Shown: positions 1 through 8,412 of the stretch, piece after piece | Layout of the letters: each line of letters begins with the position of its first letter | How positions within the stretch are numbered: the first letter of the stretch is position 1 | Assembly (NCBI GenBank): GCA_902532525.1 | Contig: CACAIK010000002.1 | Span: forward strand, 82,899 to 146,898 | Direction: 5' to 3' | DNA length: 64,000 nt | Source: an uncultured Pelagibacteraceae bacterium | GTDB lineage: Bacteria; Pseudomonadota; Alphaproteobacteria; Pelagibacterales; Pelagibacteraceae | The notes under the pieces: model-generated | Seen by the model: the letters and a program-made list of their open reading frames with translations, nothing else | Told to the model about the DNA's origin: nothing | Database searches by the model: none | Position numbers and translations under genes: made by a program

Positions 1-389
1 GCTTTTGGTATTTTGTCTTTTTCAACACTTTCAGCTGCTGCAAATCTATATTGATGATTAAATGCAGCTCCCATTCCAAGAATTAAGCAAGATAGACAAA
101 ATAAATTAAAACTTTTCTGACTGATTGCAAAAGCAGCAAGTAGTGCAGAACATGAACTTCCTATAGCCGCAAATACAAAACCATTTCTCCTTCCAATTTT
201 ACTCATAATATTTGCCGCTAAGACAGTAAAACTTGCAGTTCCAACTACAAATAAAGCAGTTGGTAAGGTTGATAAAGATTGATTTGAGCTAATTTGAGAA
301 CCAACTATTCCGCTAAGAAATACTGTTATTGTTGCTGTGGTAAAACCAAATATCTGACTTAACGTAAGTAAGGATAAATTTCTGTTCAT
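1..389 (-). CDS. MFS transporter, N-terminal part (runs off the window)
   Basis: Only the first 129 codons are present, read from an ATG at 389; the rest lies beyond the left edge. The visible part has about four hydrophobic segments. A remnant of the major facilitator loop motif (SKIGRRNG, residues 63-70) is followed by a Gly-rich helix (LILGMGAAF, about 102-110). This suggests an inner-membrane MFS carrier; the substrate cannot be told. It is divergent from the racemase gene across 83 bases. Whether the gene is full length is not visible. Confidence 0.75.
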   Translation of the reverse strand, partial: MNRNLSLLTLSQIFGFTTATITVFLSGIVGSQISSNQSLSTLPTALFVVGTASFTVLAANIMSKIGRRNGFVFAAIGSSCSALLAAFAISQKSFNLFCLSCLILGMGAAFNHQYRFAAAESVEKDKIPK

Positions 390-472
390 ATTTAGCGATA
401 ATATATTTCTGCTGTTATTTAAATATCTATATAGATGTTTTGTATTTTAATATAGAAGATATTATTTAAATT

Positions 473-1174
473 ATGATTGGAATATTAGGTGGCATGGGAA
501 CTCAAGCGGGCTTAGACTTTTGTGATAAGCTTGCAAAATTAAACAGAGGAAAATTAGATCAAAAATATCCGATGTTTGTCCTCTATAATAAATCAAATAC
601 ACCACGAAGAGCAGAGAATTTAAAGCAATACAAAAATGTTTTAAAAGAATTAATTGCTGGTTGTCGAATGCTTGAAAAAAATAAATGCAAGTTTATTGTA
701 ATGCCATGTAACACAGCACACTATTGGCATGAAGATATTCAAAAAAAAATATCTGTACCATTTCTTAGTATGCCAAAAGAAGTATATTTAAACACACAAA
801 AAAGATTTAAGAAAGATTCAACTATAGGATTGTTATGTACTGAGGCTACTTTAGATACAAAAATCTACCATAAGTATTTTGAAAAAAATTATAATTTGAT
901 AAGTCCGAGTGAAAGATTACAAAAGAGTTCAGTAAATACTGCTATTAAATATGTAAAAAAAGGTAAAGTAAAAGATGCTGAAAAAGCTTTAAAACCAGCG
1001 GTTAAATTTTTAATGAAAAAAAAATGTAAAAAAATAATTCTTGGTTGTACGGAACTACCAATAGCTATTTTTGCTTACAAATCTTTTAAAAAAGCAAAAG
1101 ATTCAAAATTATTTATAGACCCAAATCTTTTGTTAGCTCAAGTTTGTATGAAAAAATATAAAAGTTTAAAATAA
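473..1174 (+). CDS. aspartate/glutamate racemase family protein
   Basis: A 233-residue protein with both cysteine motifs of the PLP-independent Asp/Glu racemase superfamily: MPCNTAHYW (Cys79) and LGCTELP (Cys192). In the family these two cysteines act as opposing acid/base residues that invert the alpha carbon. The N-terminal IGILGGMGTQAG matches aspartate-racemase members of the YgeA/RacX type. Length is normal. The gene stands alone and runs convergently to the methyltransferase, with two bases between the stop codons. The substrate (Asp, Glu or another amino acid) is not decided by sequence. The protein is probably cytoplasmic. Confidence 0.85.
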   Translation: MIGILGGMGTQAGLDFCDKLAKLNRGKLDQKYPMFVLYNKSNTPRRAENLKQYKNVLKELIAGCRMLEKNKCKFIVMPCNTAHYWHEDIQKKISVPFLSMPKEVYLNTQKRFKKDSTIGLLCTEATLDTKIYHKYFEKNYNLISPSERLQKSSVNTAIKYVKKGKVKDAEKALKPAVKFLMKKKCKKIILGCTELPIAIFAYKSFKKAKDSKLFIDPNLLLAQVCMKKYKSLK

Positions 1175-1176
1175 AT

Positions 1177-1830
1177 TTAATTTTTTTTATTACAAATAAA
1201 GTATAATTTTCTTGGAAACGATCCTTCTTCAAAATAGTCAATACTTATGTTTTTAAATCCACTTGTTAAATTAAGTATTTTATCTTTTGAAAAAAAATGA
1301 ATAATAAATCCATCTATTTCATATAGATCTTCTCCTCTATGAATTCCTTTTTTATAGTCCCCATCATCAGTATTTCTGACTGTGTAAATATTTATTCCAC
1401 CTGGTTTTAAAATTCTATGAATCTCGCTATTAAGTTTGTCCAAATCTTTCTGAGTTAAAGCCATGCAATAAAGCATATGTGAATAACAAGCATCAACTGA
1501 ATTATTCTCAAATGGCAAGTCCTCTCTTATATCAAATTTTAATGTAGAAATTGAAGATGTTAGATTTTCTTTTTTTATTTTTTCATTGATAACTTTAATT
1601 CCATTTTCACTATAGTCTAATGCTGTCACGTTTATCGAATTCTTTCCAAAGTAAATGCTATCTCTTCCTAGACCTGCTCCTAGCTCAACAATTTTAGAAT
1701 AATTGTTTTCTTTGAAAATATTTAAAGCTTTTTTTGCAGGTAAACTTGGTTCTAAACCAAACATCTCAGGCTTATTTGAGAAATTAGTTTCCCAATGCTG
1801 AGATTGTCGGTTTAAAATATTTTTATCCAA
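1177..1830 (-). CDS. class I SAM-dependent methyltransferase
   Basis: A 217-residue Rossmann-fold methyltransferase. The SAM-binding motif I is VELGAGLGRD (residues 48-57), followed by ALDYS (motif II) and a motif with DACYSHMLYCMAL. The N-terminal HWET...GLEPS pattern matches the UbiE/tellurite-type methyltransferases. I accept a TTG start at 1830 because the conserved N-terminus needs it and no ATG lies near. It begins one base after the peroxiredoxin stop codon, so the two are almost certainly co-transcribed. The substrate is unknown. Confidence 0.8.
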   Translation of the reverse strand: MDKNILNRQSQHWETNFSNKPEMFGLEPSLPAKKALNIFKENNYSKIVELGAGLGRDSIYFGKNSINVTALDYSENGIKVINEKIKKENLTSSISTLKFDIREDLPFENNSVDACYSHMLYCMALTQKDLDKLNSEIHRILKPGGINIYTVRNTDDGDYKKGIHRGEDLYEIDGFIIHFFSKDKILNLTSGFKNISIDYFEEGSFPRKLYFICNKKN

Positions 1831-1831
1831 T

Positions 1832-2491
1832 TTACTTAGAAGGATCTGGAACCTTTCTTAGATAAGGTTTTACAGTTTCCCATCCATCTGGATATATTTT
1901 TTTAGCTTCGTCATCTTTAATCGCTGGCAAAATAACAACATCCTCTCCCTTTTTCCAATTAGCAGGAGTAGCTACTTTATGTTTAGCTGTTAGCTGCATA
2001 GAGTCTATTGCACGCAAAATCTCTAAAAAGTTTCTTCCAGTTGCCATAGGATATGTAAGATATAATCCAATTCTCTTATCAGGTCTGATTACAAAAATAG
2101 TTCTTACAGTTTCATTATCAACTGCAGTTCTACCCATTGAAGTTGTTCCAGCATCTGCTTCCAACATATTAAACAATTTTGCTACTTTTAAATCTTCATC
2201 AGCAATAATTGGATAATTTGGTTTTGTGCCAGATACGTCTTTAATATCATCTAACCATTTTTTATGATCCTCTACTCCATCAACACTTAAACCAATCACT
2301 TTTACATTTCTTTTATCGAATTCATCTTTCATTAAACCTAAAGCACCAAGTTCAGTAGTACAAACTGGTGTAAAATCTTTAGGGTGTGAAAAAATAACTC
2401 CCCAACTATCACCTAACCATTCGTGAAAAGAAATATCTCCTTCAGTTGTTTTAGCTTGAAAATCAGGACACATACTATTTATTTTTAACAT
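1832..2491 (-). CDS. 1-Cys peroxiredoxin (Prx6/AhpC-TSA family)
   Basis: A 219-residue peroxidase that reduces hydrogen peroxide and alkyl hydroperoxides. The peroxidatic cysteine is Cys44 in FTPVCTTELGAL. The C-terminal arm with VVILPAIKDDEA and GWETVKPYLR is the Prx6-type extension. No cysteine follows in the second half, so this is a 1-Cys type needing an outside reductant. A strong Shine-Dalgarno (AAGGAGGAGACAATG) suggests high expression. It is divergent from the ETHE1-like gene across 74 bases and is followed by the methyltransferase. Confidence 0.92.
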   Translation of the reverse strand: MLKINSMCPDFQAKTTEGDISFHEWLGDSWGVIFSHPKDFTPVCTTELGALGLMKDEFDKRNVKVIGLSVDGVEDHKKWLDDIKDVSGTKPNYPIIADEDLKVAKLFNMLEADAGTTSMGRTAVDNETVRTIFVIRPDKRIGLYLTYPMATGRNFLEILRAIDSMQLTAKHKVATPANWKKGEDVVILPAIKDDEAKKIYPDGWETVKPYLRKVPDPSK

Positions 2492-2565
2492 TGTCTCCTC
2501 CTTATAAAAAAAATATTATATGAAAGATTGTTTTACTAAGCAAACTTTTATAAAGTTAAGTATTT

Positions 2566-3261
2566 ATGATATTTGAACAACTTTTCGATCAAAAATCTTC
2601 TACATACACTTATATAATTGCAAGTGGTGAAGGTAGAGAAGCATTAATAATTGATCCAGTCATTGAACATTCTGATGAGTATTCAACTATATTAAATAAT
2701 TTAGATCTTAAACTTGTAAAAGTAATTGATACTCACATTCATGCTGATCACATCTCAGCATTAAATGAATTAAATAAAAGAACAAACTGTATAAGAGTTA
2801 TGGGAGAAAAATCTAAATCAGAAGTGATAGATCTAAGAATTAAAGATGGTGAAAAAATTAAAGTTGAAGAAGTTGACCTTCAAGCAATTTATACTCCTGG
2901 TCATACTGACTGCTCTTATAGTTTTTTGATGAATGATAGAGTTTTTACTGGAGATACACTTTTAATAAATGGAAGTGGTAGAACAGATTTTCAAAATGGT
3001 AATGCTTATGATGCTTACGACTCTATATTTAATAAATTATTAAAATTACCCGAAAAAACTCTCGTATTTCCAGCTCATGATTATAATGGCAAGAAATTTT
3101 CCACTATTGAAAATGAAAAAAATAATAATCCAAGATTACAAGTAAGTTCAAAGGAAGAATACGCGGATATAATGAATAATCTAAATCTTGCAAATCCAAA
3201 AATGATGGATGTCGCAGTGCCAGCTAATGTAAAAGGGCTTACTTTAGACAATATTAATTAA
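2566..3261 (+). CDS. MBL-fold hydrolase, ETHE1-like (probable persulfide dioxygenase)
   Basis: A 231-residue metallo-beta-lactamase-fold protein with THIHADH (residues 56-62), TPGHTDCSYSF, FTGDTLLINGSGRTDFQ and PAHDYNG. The GRTDFQ element after the metal Asp is characteristic of ETHE1-type sulfur dioxygenases, which oxidise glutathione persulfide to sulfite using one iron. The position just before cysE and cysK supports a sulfur role. A glyoxalase II-like function is less likely given GRTDFQ. It is expected in the cytoplasm and probably initiates a three-gene sulfur operon. Confidence 0.8.
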   Translation: MIFEQLFDQKSSTYTYIIASGEGREALIIDPVIEHSDEYSTILNNLDLKLVKVIDTHIHADHISALNELNKRTNCIRVMGEKSKSEVIDLRIKDGEKIKVEEVDLQAIYTPGHTDCSYSFLMNDRVFTGDTLLINGSGRTDFQNGNAYDAYDSIFNKLLKLPEKTLVFPAHDYNGKKFSTIENEKNNNPRLQVSSKEEYADIMNNLNLANPKMMDVAVPANVKGLTLDNIN

Positions 3262-3298
3262 CTTTAAATTCCAACATTAATAACTATATAGGCAGTCT

Positions 3299-3874
3299 AT
3301 GAATGACTATTTGCAATCAATTATTGATAGGGATCCAGCGGCAAGATCTAAGTTAAGTGTAATATTAACGTACCCTGGCGTTAAGGCTGTATTTTTTCAC
3401 AGAATTGCAAATTTTTTTGCTACTGCAAAATTCGATCTTATCGCAAGAATAATTTCTCAATTTTCAAGATTTTTAACTGGTATTGAAATTCATCCAAGAG
3501 CTAAAATAGGTAAAAATTTATTTATTGATCACGGTATGGGCGTTGTTATAGGTGAAACATCTGACATTGCAGATAACGTAACAATTTATCATATGGTTAC
3601 TTTAGGTGGAATATCTCCAAGCATAAATTCCAATGATCAAAGAGAAATTAAAAGACACCCTACTCTTCATGATAATGTTGTTGTTGGTTCAGGGGCACAA
3701 ATTTTGGGGCCTGTAGTTGTAGGGAAAAATGCAAGAATTGGTGCTAATGCAGTTGTAACAAAAAATGTTCCTGAAAATGCTGTTATGGTAGGAATACCTG
3801 CTAAGAATGTTGGAACAGCAACTGAAGAATTTAAACCTTATGCTGTTACAAATGGCAATGAGGAAAAAGAATAA
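3299..3874 (+). CDS. cysE: serine O-acetyltransferase
   Basis: A 191-residue left-handed beta-helix acetyltransferase that makes O-acetylserine from serine and acetyl-CoA, the first step of cysteine synthesis. The active-site region is [11 protein letters not shown] (catalytic Asp77/His78), followed by [10 protein letters not shown] and hexapeptide repeats to about residue 170. The protein is the short form lacking much of the enterobacterial N-terminal helical domain. The stop codon overlaps the cysK start (TAATG), so translation is coupled. No regulatory element is seen in the 37 bases before it. Confidence 0.93.
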   Translation: MNDYLQSIIDRDPAARSKLSVILTYPGVKAVFFHRIANFFATAKFDLIARIISQFSRFLTGIEIHPRAKIGKNLFIDHGMGVVIGETSDIADNVTIYHMVTLGGISPSINSNDQREIKRHPTLHDNVVVGSGAQILGPVVVGKNARIGANAVVTKNVPENAVMVGIPAKNVGTATEEFKPYAVTNGNEEKE

Positions 3875-4875
3875 TGAAAAATTACAAGGATGATTTTATC
3901 CAATCAATTGGAAATACTCCTTTAATAAAACTGAAAGCTGCATCTGAAATAACTGGCTGTAACATTTATGGTAAAGCCGAATATTTAAATCCAGGAGGAT
4001 CTGTAAAAGACAGAGCAGCACTTGCTTTAATAAGGGATGCTGAACAAAAAAAATTGATATCTAAAGGTGGAATAATTGTAGAAGGAACTGCAGGAAACAC
4101 TGGCATTGGTTTATGCCTTATTGGAAATTCACTTGGTTACAAAACGATTATTGTAATGAATGATAATCAAACTCAAGAAAAAAAAGATACATTAAGAAAT
4201 ATTGGTGCAGAATTAAAATTAGTTCCACCAAAACCTTATAAAGATGAAAATAACTTTGTTAAAGTTGCTGCTAGAATGGCTGAAGACCTAAAAAGTTCAA
4301 ATAATCACGGAGTTGTTTGGGCAAATCAATTTGATAATACAGCAAACTCAAAAGGTCACTATAATACAACGGGTCCTGAGATATGGGAACAAACTGAAGG
4401 TAAAGTTGATGGATTTGTATGTTCTTCTGGAACTGGGGGAACAATTGGTGGAGTAAGTAGTTTTTTAAAAGAAAAAAATAAAGATATAAAAATTTATCTA
4501 TCAGATCCAAAGGGATCCTCTCTTTACAATCACATTGAAAACGGTGAGTTAAAAGCTGAAGGTGGATCAATAACTGAAGGCATTGGATCCAGCAGAGTAA
4601 CTGCTAATTTTGCAGAAGCAAAAATAGATGGAGCCTTTTCAATTGAAGATAAAGAGTCTTTGCCAATACTATATGATTTAATCAAAAATGAAGGTTTAAG
4701 TCTTGGAACAAGTTGTGGAGTAAATATTGCAGGCGCAATAAGATTGGGTAAAAAATTAGGACCAGGAAAAACTATTGTCACTATTCTTTGCGACAAATCA
4801 GACAGATACAACTCAAAGATGTTTAATAAACCTTTTTTAATTGAAAAAGGTTTACCTTATCCCGATTGGATATAA
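3874..4875 (+). CDS. cysK: cysteine synthase (PLP-dependent, O-acetylserine sulfhydrylase type)
   Basis: A 333-residue fold-type II PLP enzyme that replaces the acetyl group of O-acetylserine with sulfide. PLP-binding Lys45 lies in NPGGSVKDRAA, the substrate loop is GTAGNTG (71-77) and the phosphate-binding loop is SSGTGGTIGG. The loop reads EGTAGNTG rather than the common EPTSGNTG, a variant also found in cysteine-synthase/CBS-like subfamilies, so a related specificity cannot be ruled out. Translational coupling to cysE supports the cysteine role. A weak hairpin follows the stop codon. Confidence 0.88.
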   Translation: MKNYKDDFIQSIGNTPLIKLKAASEITGCNIYGKAEYLNPGGSVKDRAALALIRDAEQKKLISKGGIIVEGTAGNTGIGLCLIGNSLGYKTIIVMNDNQTQEKKDTLRNIGAELKLVPPKPYKDENNFVKVAARMAEDLKSSNNHGVVWANQFDNTANSKGHYNTTGPEIWEQTEGKVDGFVCSSGTGGTIGGVSSFLKEKNKDIKIYLSDPKGSSLYNHIENGELKAEGGSITEGIGSSRVTANFAEAKIDGAFSIEDKESLPILYDLIKNEGLSLGTSCGVNIAGAIRLGKKLGPGKTIVTILCDKSDRYNSKMFNKPFLIEKGLPYPDWI

Positions 4876-4891
4876 TAACGCATATCAGCAC

Positions 4892-4914
4892 TGTAATAAA
4901 ACCATTACATTTTT
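4892..4914 (+). terminator. weak intrinsic terminator after cysK
   Basis: Six-base stem TGTAAT/ATTACA with a six-base loop, followed by five T. The stem is AU-only except for one G-C pair, so it is weak. It lies 16 bases after the cysK stop codon and before the small-protein cluster. Confidence 0.35.
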
Positions 4915-4957
4915 AATTTACAATAAATAATAATAATTAAAAAATTAAGGAAATTTT

Positions 4958-5332
4958 ATGGACGCAAAAGAAGTAGTTAAAAAAGGATATGAACTTTTTG
5001 GCAAAGGAGATATGGAGGGATTTATGGAAATGGTACATGATGATATCACTTGGATTTATCCTGGGGATAAGCATCCAATGTCAGGAACTCATAAAGGCAA
5101 AGAGGCATATATGAAAACCATGATGCAAGTTCCAAATCTTTGGAGTAATTTTTCAGTAACCCCTGATATGATGATTAGTGAGGGGAATAAAGTGTTTGTT
5201 AAAGCAACTGCTAAGGCAGATGGCATGGATACTATTTTTGGTCATTATTTTGAAGTAGGCGATGATGGTAAACTGACATTATTTATTGCGTTTGATGACA
5301 CACTAAGCATGTTCAATGCAATTAAGAAGTAA
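4958..5332 (+). CDS. SnoaL-like / NTF2-fold protein
   Basis: A 124-residue protein with the SnoaL pattern: a first helix (VKKGYELFGKGDMEGFMEMV), then HDDITWIYPGD, and later GHYFEVGDDGKLT. SnoaL-like proteins are small cone-shaped barrels used as isomerases, hydrolases or ligand binders. No catalytic residues can be assigned safely. A Shine-Dalgarno (AAGGAAATTTT) precedes the ATG. It is the first gene of a same-strand run of small proteins up to about 8.7 kb. The function is unknown. Confidence 0.75.
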   Translation: MDAKEVVKKGYELFGKGDMEGFMEMVHDDITWIYPGDKHPMSGTHKGKEAYMKTMMQVPNLWSNFSVTPDMMISEGNKVFVKATAKADGMDTIFGHYFEVGDDGKLTLFIAFDDTLSMFNAIKK

Positions 5333-5338
5333 TAGTTT

Positions 5339-5806
5339 ATGAAAAAATTATATTTTATTTTAATTTTCGTATTTATGTCGAGTACAGCTTTTGCTGAGCA
5401 AGGACAAATTAAACAAACTGGTTTTTTCTCTGGCACTTCTAAAGTTATAGGTGATGATAAAGGCAATTTTTCGATAATATATGAAGGAACTATTGGTAAT
5501 AAAGCTATTGAGGGAACAACTTTTGGTGACAGATCTTCATCATATTGTGTTGGATCAATTGTTGGACTTAAAGGAAAAGGTTTTGAGACAGGCGTTTGTA
5601 TAAACAAATTTGAAGATGGTAGTACTACAACAACACATTACGAAGGCGTAATGGGAAAAATATTAAGATGGAAGTTTGTAAGTGGAACAGGTAAATATGA
5701 GAATATTTCTGGAGGTGGAACAACATCTTATGCGCAAATTGATTCAGCTAAAGATGGAGTTGTACAATCTTACAATCAAATCGTTGGTACTTATAATTTG
5801 AACTAA
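5339..5806 (+). CDS. secreted protein of unknown function
   Basis: 155 residues with a clear signal peptide (MKKLYFILIFVFMSSTAFA, cleavage after about residue 19), so it is probably periplasmic. The mature part is rich in Gly, Ser and Thr and looks all-beta. It contains GTGKYENISGGGT, a motif seen in allene-oxide-cyclase/dirigent-like barrels. Two cysteines (in SSSYCVGS and ETGVCINK) could form a disulfide. It starts six bases after the SnoaL-like gene and is probably in the same operon. I do not recognise a specific family. Confidence 0.7.
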   Translation: MKKLYFILIFVFMSSTAFAEQGQIKQTGFFSGTSKVIGDDKGNFSIIYEGTIGNKAIEGTTFGDRSSSYCVGSIVGLKGKGFETGVCINKFEDGSTTTTHYEGVMGKILRWKFVSGTGKYENISGGGTTSYAQIDSAKDGVVQSYNQIVGTYNLN

Positions 5807-5819
5807 CTGAAAGAAAAAA

Positions 5820-6218
5820 ATGAAAAAAACAATTTTAGTATTAATTTTAAGTTTATTTACAGCTAATGTTTACGCAGATAGCCATGTAAAGAGAATTTTA
5901 TCAACAAGTCAAACAGGAATGGGAAATGATATTGTATACCCTACAGGAAAAGCAAAAATAACAGCTTTTGAATTTACTGTACCCGTAGGAGCTCCAGTAA
6001 CTCCTCATACGCACTCATTTCCAGTTCTAATTATGATTCAGCAAGGTGAAATTGAATTAATTCATGAAGGAAAAACCCAAGTATTCAAAGCTGGTGATGC
6101 ATTTGTTGAAGATGTTGGAATTGTACACGAGTCGAAAAATATTGGAAATGTTCCAGTTAAAGCGATTGTAGTTGCAATTGGTGTCGAAGGACAGAAAATT
6201 ATGACACCGGTAAAATAA
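5820..6218 (+). CDS. secreted cupin-domain protein
   Basis: 132 residues: a signal peptide (about residues 1-19, ending VYADSH) and then one cupin barrel. Metal-binding positions appear in PHTHSFPVLIMIQQGEIE (His, His, Glu) and the second motif in GDAFVEDVGIVHES (His). A single-domain periplasmic cupin may bind a small ligand or a metal, but its reaction cannot be read. It follows the previous secreted protein by 13 bases. It is probably one of several cluster members acting on the same small molecule, which is inference only. Confidence 0.78.
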   Translation: MKKTILVLILSLFTANVYADSHVKRILSTSQTGMGNDIVYPTGKAKITAFEFTVPVGAPVTPHTHSFPVLIMIQQGEIELIHEGKTQVFKAGDAFVEDVGIVHESKNIGNVPVKAIVVAIGVEGQKIMTPVK

Positions 6219-6231
6219 AAAGGAAAAAGAA

Positions 6232-6522
6232 ATGATCATAAAAATAGAAGAAAATATAAAATCATTTTCATCTTGGATGAATATGGTAAAGGCGAATGCT
6301 GAAAAAATTAAAGGATTTGGTGCTACTATTATTTTTGCGGGTGTATCTAAAGAAGACCCTTCAAAATTTACTGTAATCGTTAAGTATGCAACCATGCAAG
6401 GTTTTGAAGCATTTAAAAATGACAAAGAACTTCATGCAGCAAGAGCTGAAGCAGGTGTGGATTTAGATTCAGCAAAGGTTACACCAATGCATGAAGATTT
6501 TATGGAAAATTTTAGTGGATAA
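6232..6522 (+). CDS. small ferredoxin-like-fold protein (DUF3764-like)
   Basis: 96 residues, no signal peptide. The pattern of strand, helix, then FAGVSKEDPSKFTVIVKY and a helix with FEAFKNDKEL resembles small dimeric alpha-beta barrel proteins. It is closest by eye to DUF3764, but that call is from memory of the pattern. No catalytic residue is evident. A good Shine-Dalgarno (AAAAGGAAAAAG) precedes it and it starts 13 bases after the cupin gene. The function is unknown. Confidence 0.6.
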   Translation: MIIKIEENIKSFSSWMNMVKANAEKIKGFGATIIFAGVSKEDPSKFTVIVKYATMQGFEAFKNDKELHAARAEAGVDLDSAKVTPMHEDFMENFSG

Positions 6523-6549
6523 ACAATTAATATAAAGAAAGGATAAATT

Positions 6550-6840
6550 ATGGAAACAGAAACATTAGTCGTAGCTCACCTTAAAGAAGGGATGCTAGAA
6601 AAGTTTATGGGCTTTATGCAATCGGATGCTGGTATGGCAGAGAGATCGAAAGTTGCAAATGTATCAAAAACAATTGGAACAGTTGCACCTGACAAAAAAA
6701 CAGTAATGTTTAAAATTTTTGTGACCGATAAAGCTGCTCTAAAAGCGTTTATAGATGGAAGCAATCCAGTATCAGCTCCTGTTATGAAAGAAGTTATGGA
6801 GAGTTACAGTGTCTACGAATTAAATAAAGTAGATATGTAA
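6550..6840 (+). CDS. small protein, possible dimeric alpha-beta barrel
   Basis: 96 residues, the same length as the preceding protein and with a similar strand-helix-strand layout (ETLVVAHLKEGMLEKFMGFM, then TVMFKIFVTDKAALKAFI). It may be a distant paralogue of its neighbour, although identity is low by eye. It is methionine-rich and has no signal peptide. A Shine-Dalgarno (AAAGGATAAATT) precedes it. I do not recognise a named family. It is co-directional with the small-protein cluster. Confidence 0.55.
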   Translation: METETLVVAHLKEGMLEKFMGFMQSDAGMAERSKVANVSKTIGTVAPDKKTVMFKIFVTDKAALKAFIDGSNPVSAPVMKEVMESYSVYELNKVDM

Positions 6841-6863
6841 TAATTTTTGTAATAAGGTTTGTA

Positions 6864-7154
6864 ATGCCTTCAGGATATATCATATTAAATATTAATGTGT
6901 TAAATCCTGAAAATTACAAAGAGTATTTGGAAAAAGCTCCTCCAACTGCTCAAATGTTTGGTGGAGAATACATTATAAGAGGTGGCGAAAATGAAGTCAT
7001 TGAAGGTGAGTGGAAATATCCAAGAACTGTTGTAATTAAATTCCCATCTTATGAAAAAGTTTTTGAGTGGTACAATTCAGAAATATATAAACCTATCAGA
7101 CAGATTAGATTAGATAATACTGTATCAAATACATTAATAATTAAAGGAGCATAA
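6864..7154 (+). CDS. DUF1330 domain protein
   Basis: 96 residues matching DUF1330: GYIILNINVLNPENYKEYL, then GGEYIIRGGENEVIEGEW, a VVIKFPSYEKVFEWYNS segment and YKPIRQIRLDN. DUF1330 proteins are small dimeric alpha-beta barrels of unknown reaction. The start is ATG with AAGG 13 bases upstream. It lies 23 bases after the previous small gene and 12 before the next, so it is probably in the operon. Confidence 0.78.
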   Translation: MPSGYIILNINVLNPENYKEYLEKAPPTAQMFGGEYIIRGGENEVIEGEWKYPRTVVIKFPSYEKVFEWYNSEIYKPIRQIRLDNTVSNTLIIKGA

Positions 7155-7166
7155 AGGAGAAAAAAA

Positions 7167-7487
7167 ATGTCAATATTAGAAAAATATAGTGCTGCAATTA
7201 AAAATAAAGATGAAGCAGCAATGAATGAACTTTTGCATGATGATTTTAAATTCACAATGCATAAATCAGGGAGTGTTTTAACTAAAAGTGATGTTATCAA
7301 ATGGGCAATGAGTGGTGACATTAAGCAAGATAAAACTAGAATTGTTTATGAAAATGATGAAGTTGGTGTTCACCATGCGTTTGTAACATTTGATGATGGT
7401 AATGTAGAAGCAGTTATGGCAGTCTACAAATACAAAGATGGCAAAATGATTAGTTTAGAAACTGGCGCAACGCCAATGCCAAAATAA
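7167..7487 (+). CDS. NTF2-like / SnoaL-like protein
   Basis: 106 residues with an N-terminal helix (ILEKYSAAIKNKDEAAMNELL), then HDDFKFTMHKSG and a C-terminal strand pair (VMAVYKYKDGKMISLETG), typical of the nuclear-transport-factor-2 fold. It is the second such protein in the cluster and is shorter than that at 4958. A strong Shine-Dalgarno (AAAGGAGAAAAAAA) precedes it. Its stop codon abuts the GTG start of the next gene, so translation is probably coupled. The function is unknown. Confidence 0.7.
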   Translation: MSILEKYSAAIKNKDEAAMNELLHDDFKFTMHKSGSVLTKSDVIKWAMSGDIKQDKTRIVYENDEVGVHHAFVTFDDGNVEAVMAVYKYKDGKMISLETGATPMPK

Positions 7488-8084
7488 GTGAACAACATAG
7501 ATTTTTATTTTTCTATTGGAAGTACTTATACTTATCTTTCGGTTACTCGAGCATTAGAAGCAGAAAAACAACATCAAATTAAGTTTAACTGGACTCCTTT
7601 TAGTGTGAGAGCAATAATGAAAGAAATGAACAATGTTCCGTTTCCTAAAGAAAAAAAAAATAAAGTAGATTACATGTGGAGGGACATAGAAAGACGAGCA
7701 AAAAATTATGGATTTTTTGCTAAAACACCAGTCCCTTACCCTTTAACAGAATTTGATTTAGCTAATAAAATTGCAATATTAGGCTTAAAAAATAACTGGG
7801 GTGTAGATTACGTTCAGCTTACGTATAAAAGATGGTTTCAAGAAGGAAAAGAGCCTGCTGTTGAACCCAACTTGAGTGAAATCTGCGAAAAACTAAACTT
7901 AGATAAAGAAAAGATTGTTTCAGAGGCAAGCTCTGAGGAAATAAATAATATTTATTTATCAAATACAGAAAAAGCTAGAAAAAATAAAATATTTGGAAGT
8001 CCGTCATTTGTTGTAAAAAATGAAATATTCTGGGGAGATGATAGAATGGAAGATGCAATCAAATGGTCGAAGGCAAATGAATAA
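7488..8084 (+). CDS. DsbA-fold isomerase, 2-hydroxychromene-2-carboxylate isomerase family
   Basis: 198 residues, GTG start directly after the preceding stop codon. It belongs to the kappa-GST/DsbA-like family: FYFSIGSTYTYLSV near the N-terminus carries the serine that replaces the thioredoxin CxxC, and FGSPSFVVKNEIFWGDDR is the family's C-terminal cis-Pro region. Characterised members are glutathione-dependent isomerases of aromatic breakdown. No other aromatic-degradation gene is nearby, so the substrate here is open. Its last eight bases overlap the next gene. Confidence 0.82.
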   Translation: MNNIDFYFSIGSTYTYLSVTRALEAEKQHQIKFNWTPFSVRAIMKEMNNVPFPKEKKNKVDYMWRDIERRAKNYGFFAKTPVPYPLTEFDLANKIAILGLKNNWGVDYVQLTYKRWFQEGKEPAVEPNLSEICEKLNLDKEKIVSEASSEEINNIYLSNTEKARKNKIFGSPSFVVKNEIFWGDDRMEDAIKWSKANE

Positions 8085-8412
8085 TATAACTGCTTATATA
8101 ATTTTATTAATCGCAGTAATTCTTGGAACAGCATCTAACAGTTTTGCTAAAAGTGCTCAAGGTTTTACATTATTAATACCTAGTATAATCACAGCAGTAA
8201 CAATTGTTGGATGCATGTATACTTTGTCTTTAGTTATGAAAAGTATACCAGTTGGAATAACGTATGCCTCTTTTGCGGGCCTATGTATAATTGCTACAGC
8301 TGCTGTTGGTGTTATAAAATTTAATCAAGTACCAAATTTTTATACAATAATTGGATTGATTTTAATTATATCGGGTGTCTTAATAGTTAACTTATTAGGA
8401 ACAAATAAATGA
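8077..8412 (+). CDS. SMR-type small membrane transporter, subunit 1
   Basis: 111 residues and four membrane helices, the layout of small multidrug resistance proteins. The ATG at 8077 is chosen because the frame further upstream lies inside the previous gene and adds a polar leader. Family marks are FAKSAQGF, IPVGITYASFAG and the final GLILIISGVLIVNLLG. The position of the conserved membrane glutamate (EmrE Glu14) holds glycine (Gly17), so proton-coupled drug export is doubtful. It overlaps the second subunit by four bases, as in paired SMR systems. Confidence 0.82.
   Translation: MNNITAYIILLIAVILGTASNSFAKSAQGFTLLIPSIITAVTIVGCMYTLSLVMKSIPVGITYASFAGLCIIATAAVGVIKFNQVPNFYTIIGLILIISGVLIVNLLGTNK

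Noticed and set aside
4271..4811. Minus-strand open frames across cysK
   Set aside because: They are antisense shadows of a well-conserved enzyme and have no family match.
8020..8076. Upstream start for the first SMR gene
   Set aside because: The 19 added residues are charged and lie inside the isomerase gene; the membrane protein starts at 8077.
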